This document shows, piece by piece, positions 25,336 to 34,018 of a stretch of 64,000 bases of DNA (its first letter is position 1; each line of letters opens with the position of its first letter). A program made the translations under genes and the position numbers. The stretch spans positions 1 to 64,000 of the forward strand of contig NZ_JAHXBN010000015.1 in the NCBI RefSeq assembly GCF_019924045.1. The letters run 5' to 3'. This DNA comes from Dyadobacter fermentans (GTDB lineage Bacteria; Bacteroidota; Bacteroidia; Cytophagales; Spirosomataceae). The notes beneath the pieces were generated by a model. That model saw only the letters and a program-made list of their open reading frames with translations, was not told the origin of the DNA and made no database searches.

Positions 25336-25615
25336 AGATTAGATCTTTTTCGATGAAGGGAAGCATTTCGGGTTTAATTCCTTTTTTGCTTACTAGATCA
25401 ACCTTGCAATGTAGTATTTCCTCCAATTCCATAGCCAGATCGATAAACTCAAACCCTACTGGCTCAGAGAATTCAACCAATATATCCACATCACTTTGAT
25501 CAGTAGCCTCTCTTCGGGCAACCGATCCGAATAATGCCATCGATTTCAACGGATACTTCTTGAAAAAGTAATCCTTTGATTCGGTTAACGCACTTTCCAC
25601 TAGTCCAAACTTCAT
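25328..25615 (-). CDS. mntA: MntA-like nucleotidyltransferase antitoxin
   Basis: A 95-residue minimal nucleotidyltransferase with the complete motif GSX10DXD (GSVARREATDQSDVD). In studied systems MntA adds AMP groups to the HepT Tyr and so silences it. It starts the two-gene operon and overlaps hepT by 8 nt. Confidence 0.9.
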   Translation of the reverse strand: MKFGLVESALTESKDYFFKKYPLKSMALFGSVARREATDQSDVDILVEFSEPVGFEFIDLAMELEEILHCKVDLVSKKGIKPEMLPFIEKDLIYV

Positions 25616-25669
25616 GTCAGCAAAAGTTAATACTATGAAGTTAATGCATATATTGATTAAAACCGCAAC

Positions 25670-26518
25670 TCACCCCTGCCGCTTCGGCGTAGTCCCGTAC
25701 TTCTCTTTATAAGTCTTGATGAAATGCGAAACGCTCTCGTACCCAATCTCCGTACTGATCTCCGAGACATTCTTTGTACTGTTTCTCAACAAGAAATCCG
25801 CATAATCCAATCGCTTGTTTTTCAGCCACAATGCTGGTGAAGTATTGAACTCATCCTGAAAGTCGCGTTTGAATGCAGAAAGGCTGCGGCCCGAGAGCCG
25901 AGCGAGCTCATTCAATGTGAGGGGCTTTAAGTAATAGCTATTCATCAAAAACGAAAGATCGACCTTTTCGCCTTTGTAAAGGCTGTACAAAATACCCCGC
26001 AGCTGGTTTGAACTATCCAGCTCCATCAAATGCAGCAGCAGTTCCTGGAATTTCAGTCTCAGAAAGTGGTTCTTCAATTCCGTTCGTGAGCGGAAATAGG
26101 GAAATACGGATTGTATGAACTTTTCAAAGTTATCATCCGACTTCAAAAGCAAAATCGGGTATTCGACGGCTTCTGTGTCTTTTTGCGCATTAAAAAGCTC
26201 CGGATGCAGGCCTACGAATTCTTTCAGGAGCTTTTCGTCAAAAAAGAAAACCAAACTCTTGTAAGCTTCATGAATGGATTCCGACATTAAGTAAAAACCC
26301 CTCTGAATGAATAGAATATCCCCCTTTTCAACATGCACTTCCTGCGTCGGGCTGGTGAATTTCTTTTCACCTTCCAGGACCACAATCACCGCATGCTCCT
26401 CGAAAAACACATCGTATTTGGAAGGGTACACCTCGTTCCGATAGGCCACGAACGTCATATCCTGAATTTTCAGGGATTCGAATTCCTGGGAGCTGATGTC
26501 GGATGGTACGCGAAGCAT
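25670..26518 (-). CDS. AraC-family transcriptional regulator
   Basis: A 282-residue regulator: N-terminal cupin-like sensing half (about 20-130, HVEKGDILFIQRGFYLM) and a C-terminal AraC DNA-binding domain (about 180-280) with two helix-turn-helices (LNELARLSGRSLSAFKRDFQ and VSEISTEIGYESVSHFIKTY). It lies 15 nt after ilvA in the same direction, so it may be the last cistron of the ilv operon. The effector is unknown; a role in BCAA control is possible but rests on position only. Confidence 0.88.
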   Translation of the reverse strand: MLRVPSDISSQEFESLKIQDMTFVAYRNEVYPSKYDVFFEEHAVIVVLEGEKKFTSPTQEVHVEKGDILFIQRGFYLMSESIHEAYKSLVFFFDEKLLKEFVGLHPELFNAQKDTEAVEYPILLLKSDDNFEKFIQSVFPYFRSRTELKNHFLRLKFQELLLHLMELDSSNQLRGILYSLYKGEKVDLSFLMNSYYLKPLTLNELARLSGRSLSAFKRDFQDEFNTSPALWLKNKRLDYADFLLRNSTKNVSEISTEIGYESVSHFIKTYKEKYGTTPKRQG

Positions 26519-26533
26519 TGTCTATCAGATTAT

Positions 26534-27790
26534 TTACACCATAAACTGAAACAAATCCGGCTGATCATTCAGATACTCATAAACTACCCGGTTAGCATCC
26601 ATTCGCTCGATGAGCGGCGCAAAATCTTCACGGCTTTTCAATTCGATACCTACCAATGCAGGCCCCTGCTCGCGGTTCGTCTTTTTCACGTATTCAAATC
26701 GCGCAATATCGTCATTCGGCCCGAGTACATTCAAAAACTCGCGGAATGCCCCGGAACGTTGCGGAAAGCGGATAATGAAGTAGTGTTTCAAGCCTTCGTA
26801 AAGCAATGATCGTTCCTTGATTTCCTCGGTACGGGTGATGTCGTTGTTGCCCCCGCTGATGAGGACGACGACGTTTTTACCTTTAATATCTTCTTTAATC
26901 AAATCCAATGCTGCTACCGTCAATGCCCCTGCGGGTTCGGCGACGATCGCTTCTTCATTGTAAAGCTGCAAGATTGACGAGCATACCTTTCCTTCCGGCA
27001 CGAGCAGGATTTGATTCAGGCTCTTGCTGCAGATATCAAATGTAATGTCCCCGGCACGCTTCACGGCCGCCCCGTCGACAAACTTGTCGATATTATCCAG
27101 CGTCACCACATGCCCTTCCTGAATGGATTTATGCATGGTAGGCGATCCTTCCGGCTCTACCCCGATAAGCTGTGTTTTGGGAGAAAGTTGTTTGAAAACA
27201 GTAGAAATGCCCGATGCCAGCCCGCCGCCGCCAATAGCCATCAGCAAGTAATCGATCTTGAAATCGGCATCTTTGAAAATTTCAAGACCAACCGTTCCCT
27301 GCCCTTCAATCACCTGTAAATCGTCGAATGGATGGACAAAAACGGCATTGGTACTGTCGCGGTAGGCCATCGAAGCGTGGTAAGCGTCATCGTAAGTGTC
27401 GCCTACCAAATGGATTTCAATCCATTCCTGACCGAAAAGCCGTACTTGCTTTACTTTCTGCGCGGGTGTGGTTGTAGGCATGAAAATCGCGCCTTTCACC
27501 TGCATTTTCCGGCACGCGTACGCTACGCCCTGCGCGTGGTTGCCCGCGCTCGCACACACGACCCCGCCCGCGAGGGCTTCGGGCGTGAGGCTCGCCATTT
27601 TGTTGTAGGCTCCGCGGATTTTATAGGAGCGAACGGTTTGGAGATCTTCTCTTTTGAGATAAATGTTAGCTCCATACTGTTCCGAAAGGTGTGCATTAAA
27701 AAATATCGGTGTGTGGTTAATCACCCCGCGCAGGCGTTCGGCGGCGAGAAATATATTATCGAGAGTCGGAACGGAATGTGAAGTGCTCAT
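26534..27790 (-). CDS. ilvA: Threonine ammonia-lyase (threonine dehydratase)
   Basis: A PLP enzyme that deaminates threonine to 2-oxobutyrate for isoleucine. The 418 residues begin MSTSHSVP; an upstream in-frame ATG (27928) overlaps ilvC and lacks family similarity. The PLP lysine lies in RSYKIRGAYNKM and the phosphate-binding loop in GGGGLASGIS. The C-terminus carries one ACT-like regulatory domain from about residue 330 (HYFIIRFPQRSGAFREFL), shorter than the double domain of E. coli IlvA, as in the TIGR02079-type enzymes. It follows ilvC in the operon. Confidence 0.93.
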   Translation of the reverse strand: MSTSHSVPTLDNIFLAAERLRGVINHTPIFFNAHLSEQYGANIYLKREDLQTVRSYKIRGAYNKMASLTPEALAGGVVCASAGNHAQGVAYACRKMQVKGAIFMPTTTPAQKVKQVRLFGQEWIEIHLVGDTYDDAYHASMAYRDSTNAVFVHPFDDLQVIEGQGTVGLEIFKDADFKIDYLLMAIGGGGLASGISTVFKQLSPKTQLIGVEPEGSPTMHKSIQEGHVVTLDNIDKFVDGAAVKRAGDITFDICSKSLNQILLVPEGKVCSSILQLYNEEAIVAEPAGALTVAALDLIKEDIKGKNVVVLISGGNNDITRTEEIKERSLLYEGLKHYFIIRFPQRSGAFREFLNVLGPNDDIARFEYVKKTNREQGPALVGIELKSREDFAPLIERMDANRVVYEYLNDQPDLFQFMV

Positions 27791-27847
27791 AATGATTCTG
27801 AAACAAAAGAGCTTTGCAAAAAGCAAAGCTCCATTATTATTTCTTGT

Positions 27848-27867
27848 CCCCGGACTGAAGTCCGGGG
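27848..27867. repeat. Small GC-rich hairpin between ilvC and ilvA
   Basis: CCCCGGAC (27848-27855), loop TGAA, GTCCGGGG (27860-27867). On the minus strand no T run follows, so it is not an obvious terminator. Hairpins with similar short loops occur at 55623-55670. Confidence 0.6.
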
Positions 27868-27879
27868 CATTAGATTTTC

Positions 27880-28926
27880 TTAGTTTCTTTCCGGACGCAA
27901 TCCGCGTACAGTAGAACCTGCCTGCCACATTTCTGATTCGCGCAATTCAGCCAATTCAGCTTCCAGCTTCACGCGGTAGTCAGGCTGTGAGTTGCGGGTG
28001 ATCGAGATAGTAGCTTGTTCGCCGCTTTTTACAGAGTTGTAAAGTTGCTCGAAAACAGGCTTAGTAGCATCACGGAAAGGTTTCCACCAGTCCAAAGCAC
28101 CACGCTGTGCAGTAGTAGAGCAGTTAGCGTACATCCAGTCCATACCGTTTTCAGCAACCAACGGCATCAACGATTGGGTCAGCTCTTCAACAGTTTCGTT
28201 GAATGCTTCTGACGGCGTGTGGCCATTCGAACGCAACACTTCATATTGTGCAGCGAAAATACCCTGGATAGCACCCATCAAAGTACCACGCTCCCCTGTA
28301 AGGTCGGAAGTTACTTCGCGGTAGAAATCCGTTTCGAACAGGTAACCTGACCCTACGCCGATACCCATTGCGATACATTTTTCACGTGCTTTGCCGGTAG
28401 CATCCTGGAATACCGCGAAAGAAGAGTTCAAGCCTTTTCCTTCTACAAACAAACGGCGAAGTGAAGTTCCTGATCCTTTTGGAGCAACCAGGTATACATC
28501 CACGTCAGCAGGAGGAACGATGCCAGTCTGATCTTTATAAGTTACACCGAAACCGTGTGAGAAATACAGTGATTTTCCAGCAGTAAGGTGTTTTTTAACC
28601 GTCGGCCAAAGTTCGATCTGAGCTGCGTCAGAAAGCAAGTAGCAAATGATAGTTCCTTTTGCAAGCGCCTCTTCGATATCGAAAAGGGTTTCGCCTGGTA
28701 CCCATCCGTCAGCAACGGCTTTGTCCCAAGACTTACCACCTTTACGCTGACCAACGATTACGTTGAATCCGTTGTCGCGCATGTTCAAGCTTTGGCCTGG
28801 GCCTTGTACGCCGTAACCAATTACAGCGATGGTTTCGTTAGAAAGTACTTCACGTGCTTTTTCGAGTGGAAATTCTTCACGGGTTACTACTTCTTCTTCG
28901 ACCCCGCCGAAATTTAATTTTGCCAT
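27880..28926 (-). CDS. ilvC: Ketol-acid reductoisomerase
   Basis: Converts acetolactate or acetohydroxybutyrate to the dihydroxy acid using NAD(P)H and Mg. The 348 residues comprise a Rossmann domain whose fingerprint is GYGVQGPGQSLNMRDNG, resembling fungal enzymes more than the GYGSQGHAHA form of E. coli, followed by the knotted helical domain with the metal-binding DLTGERGTLMGAIQ. It is the fourth enzyme gene of the operon, 64 nt after ilvN. Confidence 0.96.
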   Translation of the reverse strand: MAKLNFGGVEEEVVTREEFPLEKAREVLSNETIAVIGYGVQGPGQSLNMRDNGFNVIVGQRKGGKSWDKAVADGWVPGETLFDIEEALAKGTIICYLLSDAAQIELWPTVKKHLTAGKSLYFSHGFGVTYKDQTGIVPPADVDVYLVAPKGSGTSLRRLFVEGKGLNSSFAVFQDATGKAREKCIAMGIGVGSGYLFETDFYREVTSDLTGERGTLMGAIQGIFAAQYEVLRSNGHTPSEAFNETVEELTQSLMPLVAENGMDWMYANCSTTAQRGALDWWKPFRDATKPVFEQLYNSVKSGEQATISITRNSQPDYRVKLEAELAELRESEMWQAGSTVRGLRPERN

Positions 28927-28990
28927 TGATTATTGATTGGATTATTGATTTACTACGAATTAAAAAGCAATACTACTAAAAGTTGTCCGA

Positions 28991-29524
28991 CTATTGGTAA
29001 TACTCCCACTCAGCTTCCGGAAGATAATCTACCAGTGTCTGAGGCGATTTACTTACCGCCACACGGCCCGAACGAACGAATTCGAGGATCTCGTGGGGTT
29101 TGATATAGTCGAAAAATTCAAAGATCTCTTCTTCTGTGCCCGTCTTCTGAATGATCACATAAGTGAGGTGCCAGTAAACGACCCAGGCCTTGTAAGTCTT
29201 GTTAATGGTCTCGATATCGAGCGGCTTGGCGCCGATCGGCGTCGAAACCTTGAACAATGCGATCTCATTGTACGCGATGTCTTCATTGAGATACCCGAAA
29301 ACGGCGAGTACTTCGATGATCTTGCGGATCTGGCGGACCAATTTCTCCACCGCGTCGCGCGACTCGCTACGGATGACGATCGTAAAGCGGGAAATACCCT
29401 TACGCTCGGTTTCCGAAACGGTTAAGCTCTCGATATTGATCCGTCGCCGGGTGAATATCGTCGTGATCTTGTTGAGAATACCGATTGAATTCTCAGTAAA
29501 AACACAAATGGTGTATGATGTCAT
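28991..29524 (-). CDS. ilvN: Acetolactate synthase small (regulatory) subunit
   Basis: A 177-residue regulatory subunit that activates IlvB and confers valine inhibition. The N-terminal ACT domain is clear (YTICVFTENSIGILNKITTI and RRINIESLTVSETERKGISR); a second regulatory half follows. It starts 19 nt after ilvB. Confidence 0.94.
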   Translation of the reverse strand: MTSYTICVFTENSIGILNKITTIFTRRRINIESLTVSETERKGISRFTIVIRSESRDAVEKLVRQIRKIIEVLAVFGYLNEDIAYNEIALFKVSTPIGAKPLDIETINKTYKAWVVYWHLTYVIIQKTGTEEEIFEFFDYIKPHEILEFVRSGRVAVSKSPQTLVDYLPEAEWEYYQ

Positions 29525-29543
29525 AATTTCTTCCTCTTTTATA

Positions 29544-31304
29544 TTATTCCAAACGGATATCGGCTACACAAGCACCCGTTGGCACCATCGGGAACACGTT
29601 TTCTTCTTTCTCTACCAATACTTCCAGCAGGTAAGGCTTATCGGAAGCCAGCATGGTGTCGAGCGACGCGTGCAAGTCCTCACGTTTCGCGCAAGTGTGG
29701 CCGTCGATACCGAAACCTTTGGCAATCGTAATAAAATCAGGGTTTTGAAGCTCCACAAACGAGTAGCGTTTCTGGTGGAAAAGCTGTTGCCACTGACGTA
29801 CCATTCCGAGGAAGTTGTTGTTCAGGATGATAATCTTGACAGGCAGGCCGCTTTGTGCAATCGTACCTAATTCTTGAATGGTCATCTGGAAACAACCGTC
29901 GCCGATGATCGCAACCACTTCACGATCCGGCGCACCTACTTTGGCACCGAATGAGGCCGGCAATGCATAACCCATGGTTCCCAAACCACCCGAAGTAATG
30001 TACGAGCTAGGCTTTTTGAACTGATAGTAGCGCGCTGCCATCATCTGGTGCTGGCCGACGTCCGCCACGATCACCGCCTCGCCTTTGGTTTTATCCGAAA
30101 GCGTACGGATCACTTCCGCCATTTTGATTTTCTCCGTCGTAGGAGCCAGTTCAGGCTGCGTGATTTTCTCGTCTTCGATCGCATCGTACTTCTTGAATTC
30201 CGCGATCCAGGCTGCATGATTGTTCGCATTCACCAATGGAAGCAACTGCTCGAGCGCGATTTTGGCGTCGCCCACTACCGGCGCATCCGCTTTCACGATC
30301 TTGTCGATCTCAGCCGGGTCGATTTCAATGTGAACCACTTTCGCCTGTTTCGCATAGCGGCTCAAATCGCCGGTTACCCGGTCGTCGAAACGCATTCCGA
30401 CTGCGATAATGAGGTCACATTGGTTGGTTAGCACGTTGGTACCATAGTTACCGTGCATTCCCAGCCAGCCCATATAGTTAGGGTGGTCCACCGACATGGA
30501 GGAAAGTCCCAGCAATGTCGAAGCGGCAGGAATATCTGTTTTTTCGATGAAACGGATCAATTCCTGTTCCGCACCGGCAATCTGTACGCCGTGGCCTACG
30601 AAAAGGAACGGACGCTTCGCCTGGTTGATCAACTTCGCAGCTGCCGCCAATTGATCTTCTTTCGGCGCAAGGCGCGGGTGGTAGCTGAGCAAAGTCTCCG
30701 TCTTTTTATGTACGAAAGGCTTCGTCATCAGCTTCTGCTGCGCATCCTTGGTAATATCGATCAAAACCGGGCCCGGACGGCCTGATTTTGCTATATAAAA
30801 TGCTTTGGCAATAATTTCAGGGATTTCATCCGCATTGGTGACCTGGTAGTTCCATTTGGTAATAGGGATGGTAATACCCATCACATCGGTCTCCTGGAAT
30901 GCGTCCGTACCGAGTAAATGCGAAGCCACCTGACCGATGATGCAGACCATCGGTGTAGAGTCGATGATCGCATCGGCAATGCCCGTCACCAGGTTGGTAG
31001 CACCCGGCCCCGAAGTAACAAGGCAAACCCCTACCTCACCCGTAATGCGTGCAAAGCCTTCCGCCGCGTGTGCAGCCCCCTGCTCGTGACGCACGAGAAT
31101 GTGGTTGATCTGATCCTGATAGTCATAGATCGCATCGTACACCGGCATAATTGCGCCGCCCGGATAGCCGAAAATGGTTTTCACCCCTTCCGCAATCAGC
31201 GACTGGATCACCGCATGCGAGCCGTTGATCAGCTCCGGCTTGGCCACCGAAACCACCGGTTCCGAGCCCTGAATTGTTGCAGTTTGATTTTCATTAAATC
31301 CCAT
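29544..31304 (-). CDS. ilvB: Acetolactate synthase large (catalytic) subunit
   Basis: ThDP-dependent enzyme condensing two pyruvates, or pyruvate with 2-oxobutyrate. The 586 residues show the three expected domains: an N-terminal pyrimidine-binding domain with the catalytic Glu in RHEQGAAHAAEGFAR, a central domain, and the PP domain with GDGCFQMTIQELGTIAQ followed by NNNFLG. It precedes ilvN. A nucleotidyltransferase gene ends 14 nt upstream, between ilvD and ilvB. Confidence 0.97.
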   Translation of the reverse strand: MGFNENQTATIQGSEPVVSVAKPELINGSHAVIQSLIAEGVKTIFGYPGGAIMPVYDAIYDYQDQINHILVRHEQGAAHAAEGFARITGEVGVCLVTSGPGATNLVTGIADAIIDSTPMVCIIGQVASHLLGTDAFQETDVMGITIPITKWNYQVTNADEIPEIIAKAFYIAKSGRPGPVLIDITKDAQQKLMTKPFVHKKTETLLSYHPRLAPKEDQLAAAAKLINQAKRPFLFVGHGVQIAGAEQELIRFIEKTDIPAASTLLGLSSMSVDHPNYMGWLGMHGNYGTNVLTNQCDLIIAVGMRFDDRVTGDLSRYAKQAKVVHIEIDPAEIDKIVKADAPVVGDAKIALEQLLPLVNANNHAAWIAEFKKYDAIEDEKITQPELAPTTEKIKMAEVIRTLSDKTKGEAVIVADVGQHQMMAARYYQFKKPSSYITSGGLGTMGYALPASFGAKVGAPDREVVAIIGDGCFQMTIQELGTIAQSGLPVKIIILNNNFLGMVRQWQQLFHQKRYSFVELQNPDFITIAKGFGIDGHTCAKREDLHASLDTMLASDKPYLLEVLVEKEENVFPMVPTGACVADIRLE

Positions 31305-31318
31305 GACCTCTATTTTAT

Positions 31319-31783
31319 TTAGTCGGATGAATTTTCAAGATTCTCAATGTCATTTATATCTCTCGGCCTTCCTGCCGCCTTCTTTGCCGTGATCAGATCT
31401 TTGTAATGTATCAATCTGATTTTTAAACCCTCTACTGCATGATCAGCGGCATTCTTGTACGCTTCTTCGAATTCCAGCCCTTTCAACTTCGTGATTAAAT
31501 CGATCGAAACGGGCACCCGGCCAAATGTAAATACATCAAATTGCGGGTTATGCAGGAAGTTCGTCTCTGTCATATCAAATAGCGGCATTCCAAACTGTTC
31601 GAATGCATTCGCAATCCTCCGATAGTTTTCACTCGTTTTCCTAACCCATATATCCATGTCGCCGGTTGTTCGGGAATAGCCATGCAGGATTACCGAGTAG
31701 CCGCCGACCAGAATATATTCCACTTCACATTCATTGAATGACTTCAAGAAATCCTGAAAATCATCATTGAAAATATTTCCCAT
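31319..31783 (-). CDS. DUF6036-like nucleotidyltransferase
   Basis: A 154-residue protein with a nucleotidyltransferase core: VEYILVGGYSVILHGYSRTT and GDMDIWV (the DxD metal pair), then SIDLITKL as probable third acidic position. The GS motif is replaced by GGYS, as in AbiEii-type and DUF6036 proteins. Its ATG overlaps the stop of the preceding 70-residue gene (TAATG), so the two are translated together. The pair is placed inside the ilv operon, between ilvD and ilvB; toxin-antitoxin or abortive-infection function is an inference from fold and layout. Confidence 0.83.
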   Translation of the reverse strand: MGNIFNDDFQDFLKSFNECEVEYILVGGYSVILHGYSRTTGDMDIWVRKTSENYRRIANAFEQFGMPLFDMTETNFLHNPQFDVFTFGRVPVSIDLITKLKGLEFEEAYKNAADHAVEGLKIRLIHYKDLITAKKAAGRPRDINDIENLENSSD

Positions 31784-31995
31784 TACATCGGGTGTTTTCG
31801 CATTGAAAAAACACTTCTGTCCATTCTGGGAGGGTTTTGCAAGTCGAACTGAAATGCAATACTGTTCAGATAATGCGCTGCCTCCAATCTTTCTCTTAAA
31901 GTCTTCGGCTGGTTTTGCGCATAGTACTTTTCAGTCTCCGAATGCGTCCCGGCATGGAAGGCCGTTCTATCCAATTTGAATTTCCCTTCCGACAT
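31783..31995 (-). CDS. Small protein coupled to the nucleotidyltransferase
   Basis: A 70-residue protein with LRERLEAAHYLNSIAFQF as a central amphipathic helix and two similar ends, KLDRTAFHAGTHSE and RMDRSVFSMRKH. I recall relatives upstream of nucleotidyltransferase genes in other Bacteroidota, all with DRT.F and ERLEAA-YLN patterns, but could not search. It precedes the nucleotidyltransferase with a TAATG overlap and is probably its partner. No known domain is recognised. Confidence 0.75.
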   Translation of the reverse strand: MSEGKFKLDRTAFHAGTHSETEKYYAQNQPKTLRERLEAAHYLNSIAFQFDLQNPPRMDRSVFSMRKHPM

Positions 31996-32008
31996 AATGT
32001 TTAGTTTT

Positions 32009-33694
32009 TTATGCCTCGTCAGTCACGCAACCTTCGCTGGCCGACTTCACGGTTCTGATATATCTTCCCAGCATACCTTTTGTAAAGCGTGGCGCAGGTT
32101 GTACCCAGGCTGCTTTGCGGGTCGCCATTTCTTCGTCGGAAATGTGCAGGGTCAGCACGCGGGTGTTGGCATCGATAGAAATACGGTCGCCGTCTTTAAC
32201 CAATGCAATCGGGCCGCCGTCAAACGCTTCCGGGGTAATATGGCCTACCACGAAACCGTGCGTACCGCCAGAAAAACGACCGTCGGTGATCAATGCGATC
32301 TTGTCGCCCAATCCCGCTCCCATTACCGCCGAAGTAGGTTTCAGCATTTCCGACATTCCCGGACCACCTTTCGGTCCTGCATTGCGGATTACCACCACGT
32401 GTCCGGCCTTAATTTCGCCTTTGGCAAGCATTTCGATGATCTCCGTTTCGTGCTCGCACACTTTCGCTTCCCCATCGAATGTCAGACCTTCCTTGCCGGT
32501 GATCTTCGCAACCGCACCTTCGGGAGCCAGATTACCATAAAGTACCTGGATGTGCCCTGTCGGCTTGATCGGAGTTTCAATCGGGAACACCATTTTTTGC
32601 GTTTCAAAATTCAAGTCGGGAGCCTCGGCGAGGTTTTCAGCAACAGTTTTACCTGTTACCGTAATGCAATCTCCGTGAATCAGTCCTACTGAATACAAAT
32701 ACTTGGTAACAGCAGGTACACCACCGATTTCCAGGATATCCTCCATGAAGTATTTACCGCTAGGCTTCAAATCAGCGATAAACGGCGTGCGGTCTGAAAT
32801 CGCCTGAATGTCGTCCAATGTCAATGGAATGCCGGCTGCGCGAGCGATCGCCAGGTAATGCAATGCCGCATTCGTAGATCCACCCAGCGCCATTACCACC
32901 GTCAATGCATTTTCCAGTGACTTTTTGGTGATAATATCTTTCGGAGTAATGTTCAGTTCGAGCAACTTCTTCATCGCCGCACCGATCTTCTTGCATTCTT
33001 CCTGCTTGCCTTCGTGTGTAGCCGGGTACGAGCTGCTGAACGGCAAGCTCAGTCCCATTGCCTCAATCGAAGAAGCCATCGTGTTGGCAGTGTACATACC
33101 ACCGCAAGCGCCCTGGCCAGGGATCGAATTTTGAATTACACCTTTATAATCTTCGTCAGAAATGTTATTGGCAAACTTCTTACCTAATGCTTCGAATGCT
33201 GAAACGATGTCGAGTTTCTGTCCTTTATAATGTCCCGAACGGATCGTTCCACCATACACCATAATAGCCGGACGGTCGAGGCGCGCCATGGCCATAATAG
33301 CGCCAGGCATGTTTTTATCACAACCCACCACCGCGATCACGCCGTCGTACCATTGTGCAGCCACTACGGTTTCGATCGAATCCGCGATAATGTCGCGGCT
33401 TGGCAGCGAGTAACGCATACCGTCGTTCCCGTTGGTCATACCATCCGAAACACCGATCGTGTTGAAAATCAGGCCCACCATGTCGTTGGCATTCACGCCT
33501 TGTTTCACATACACCGACAAGCCATTCAGGTGCATGTTGCAAGGGTTACCTTCATAACCTGTGCTGGCAATCCCGATCTGGGGTTTAACAAAGTCTTCTT
33601 CTTTCAAACCAATTCCATAAAGCATCGCCTGTGCGGCCGGATTGGTTACTTCCTGGGTAAGGGTCTTCGAAAATCTGTTTAATTCTGTCGCCAT
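32009..33694 (-). CDS. ilvD: Dihydroxy-acid dehydratase
   Basis: Fe-S enzyme that dehydrates the dihydroxy acids to the 2-oxo precursors of valine, leucine and isoleucine. The 561 residues contain the cluster cysteines in [10 protein letters not shown] and [15 protein letters not shown] and the C-terminal [16 protein letters not shown]. It is the first structural gene of the ilv operon and is preceded by the Leu/Ile/Val leader peptide and attenuator at 33709-33823. Confidence 0.97.
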   Translation of the reverse strand: MATELNRFSKTLTQEVTNPAAQAMLYGIGLKEEDFVKPQIGIASTGYEGNPCNMHLNGLSVYVKQGVNANDMVGLIFNTIGVSDGMTNGNDGMRYSLPSRDIIADSIETVVAAQWYDGVIAVVGCDKNMPGAIMAMARLDRPAIMVYGGTIRSGHYKGQKLDIVSAFEALGKKFANNISDEDYKGVIQNSIPGQGACGGMYTANTMASSIEAMGLSLPFSSSYPATHEGKQEECKKIGAAMKKLLELNITPKDIITKKSLENALTVVMALGGSTNAALHYLAIARAAGIPLTLDDIQAISDRTPFIADLKPSGKYFMEDILEIGGVPAVTKYLYSVGLIHGDCITVTGKTVAENLAEAPDLNFETQKMVFPIETPIKPTGHIQVLYGNLAPEGAVAKITGKEGLTFDGEAKVCEHETEIIEMLAKGEIKAGHVVVIRNAGPKGGPGMSEMLKPTSAVMGAGLGDKIALITDGRFSGGTHGFVVGHITPEAFDGGPIALVKDGDRISIDANTRVLTLHISDEEMATRKAAWVQPAPRFTKGMLGRYIRTVKSASEGCVTDEA

Positions 33695-33708
33695 TGGTGA
33701 ATGTATTT

Positions 33709-33786
33709 AAAATAAAAACACCCCACTCGGTTAGGTGAGTGAGGTGCCAGTTATGTGCTATCATCCCACTCACGCTTACGGCGTGA
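33709..33786 (-). promoter_or_regulatory. ilvD operon attenuator: pause, antiterminator and terminator stems
   Basis: Three alternative stems are readable on the minus strand. Stem 1:2 pairs TCACGC (33786-33781) with GCGTGA (33775-33770) around the leader stop. The antiterminator pairs GTGAGTGGG (33773-33765) with CTCACTCAC (33743-33735), nine pairs with one G-T. The terminator pairs CACCTCACTC (33746-33737) with GAGTGGGGTG (33728-33719), ten pairs with one G-T and an 8-nt loop, followed by TTTTTATTTT (33718-33709). Successive stems share bases, so they exclude one another, as in enterobacterial ilv and leu attenuators. The ilvD ATG lies 14 nt beyond the T run. Confidence 0.88.
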
Positions 33787-33823
33787 CGATAATTAGAACG
33801 GGGACGATAAGAGTCAGTTTCAT
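33776..33823 (-). CDS. ilv operon leader peptide, MKLTLIVPVLIIVTP
   Basis: A 15-residue frame with three Leu, three Ile and three Val plus two Thr, a composition expected of a leader peptide that senses all branched-chain aminoacyl-tRNAs. It ends in the loop of the first stem, so a ribosome at the stop codon would cover the antiterminator arm and permit termination. No SD sequence is visible. Confidence 0.88.
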   Translation of the reverse strand: MKLTLIVPVLIIVTP

Positions 33824-33844
33824 TTTAGCGGAACATTTAAGTCT

Positions 33845-33858
33845 AGCGAAATTTCGCT
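33845..33858. promoter_or_regulatory. Palindrome AGCGAAATTTCGCT in the ilvD leader
   Basis: A perfect 14-bp palindrome whose 12-bp core is identical to that at 19510-19521. The core begins 19 nt after the predicted -7 box, as at leuA. It is a candidate operator or 5' RNA element shared by the two attenuated BCAA transcripts. Confidence 0.7.
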
Positions 33859-33876
33859 GTTTTTGACTTGGTGTTA

Positions 33877-33908
33877 CAAATTAGAAGCCATTCTTTTTAT
33901 TTTCCAAA
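33877..33908 (-). promoter_or_regulatory. Predicted ilvD operon promoter
   Basis: Minus strand TTTG (33908-33905), 20-nt spacer, CTAATTTG (33884-33877), close to the Bacteroidota consensus TTTG/TAnnTTTG. It is placed so that transcription would start upstream of the palindrome, the leader peptide and the attenuator. The rest of 33909-34018 holds the divergent upstream region of murQ. Confidence 0.6.
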
Positions 33909-34018
33909 CATTCAAAGCTTTTTTTGTTATTAATCTATGATAAATACCAAATTTCTTCCCGGTGCAGGATCGTTATCGGAAAACATTTAATTTTGGATTC
34001 CAAAAACCACGAACCGCA

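Noticed and set aside
27791..27928. 46-residue N-terminal extension of IlvA
   Set aside because: It overlaps ilvC and the GC hairpin and shows no similarity to threonine dehydratases.
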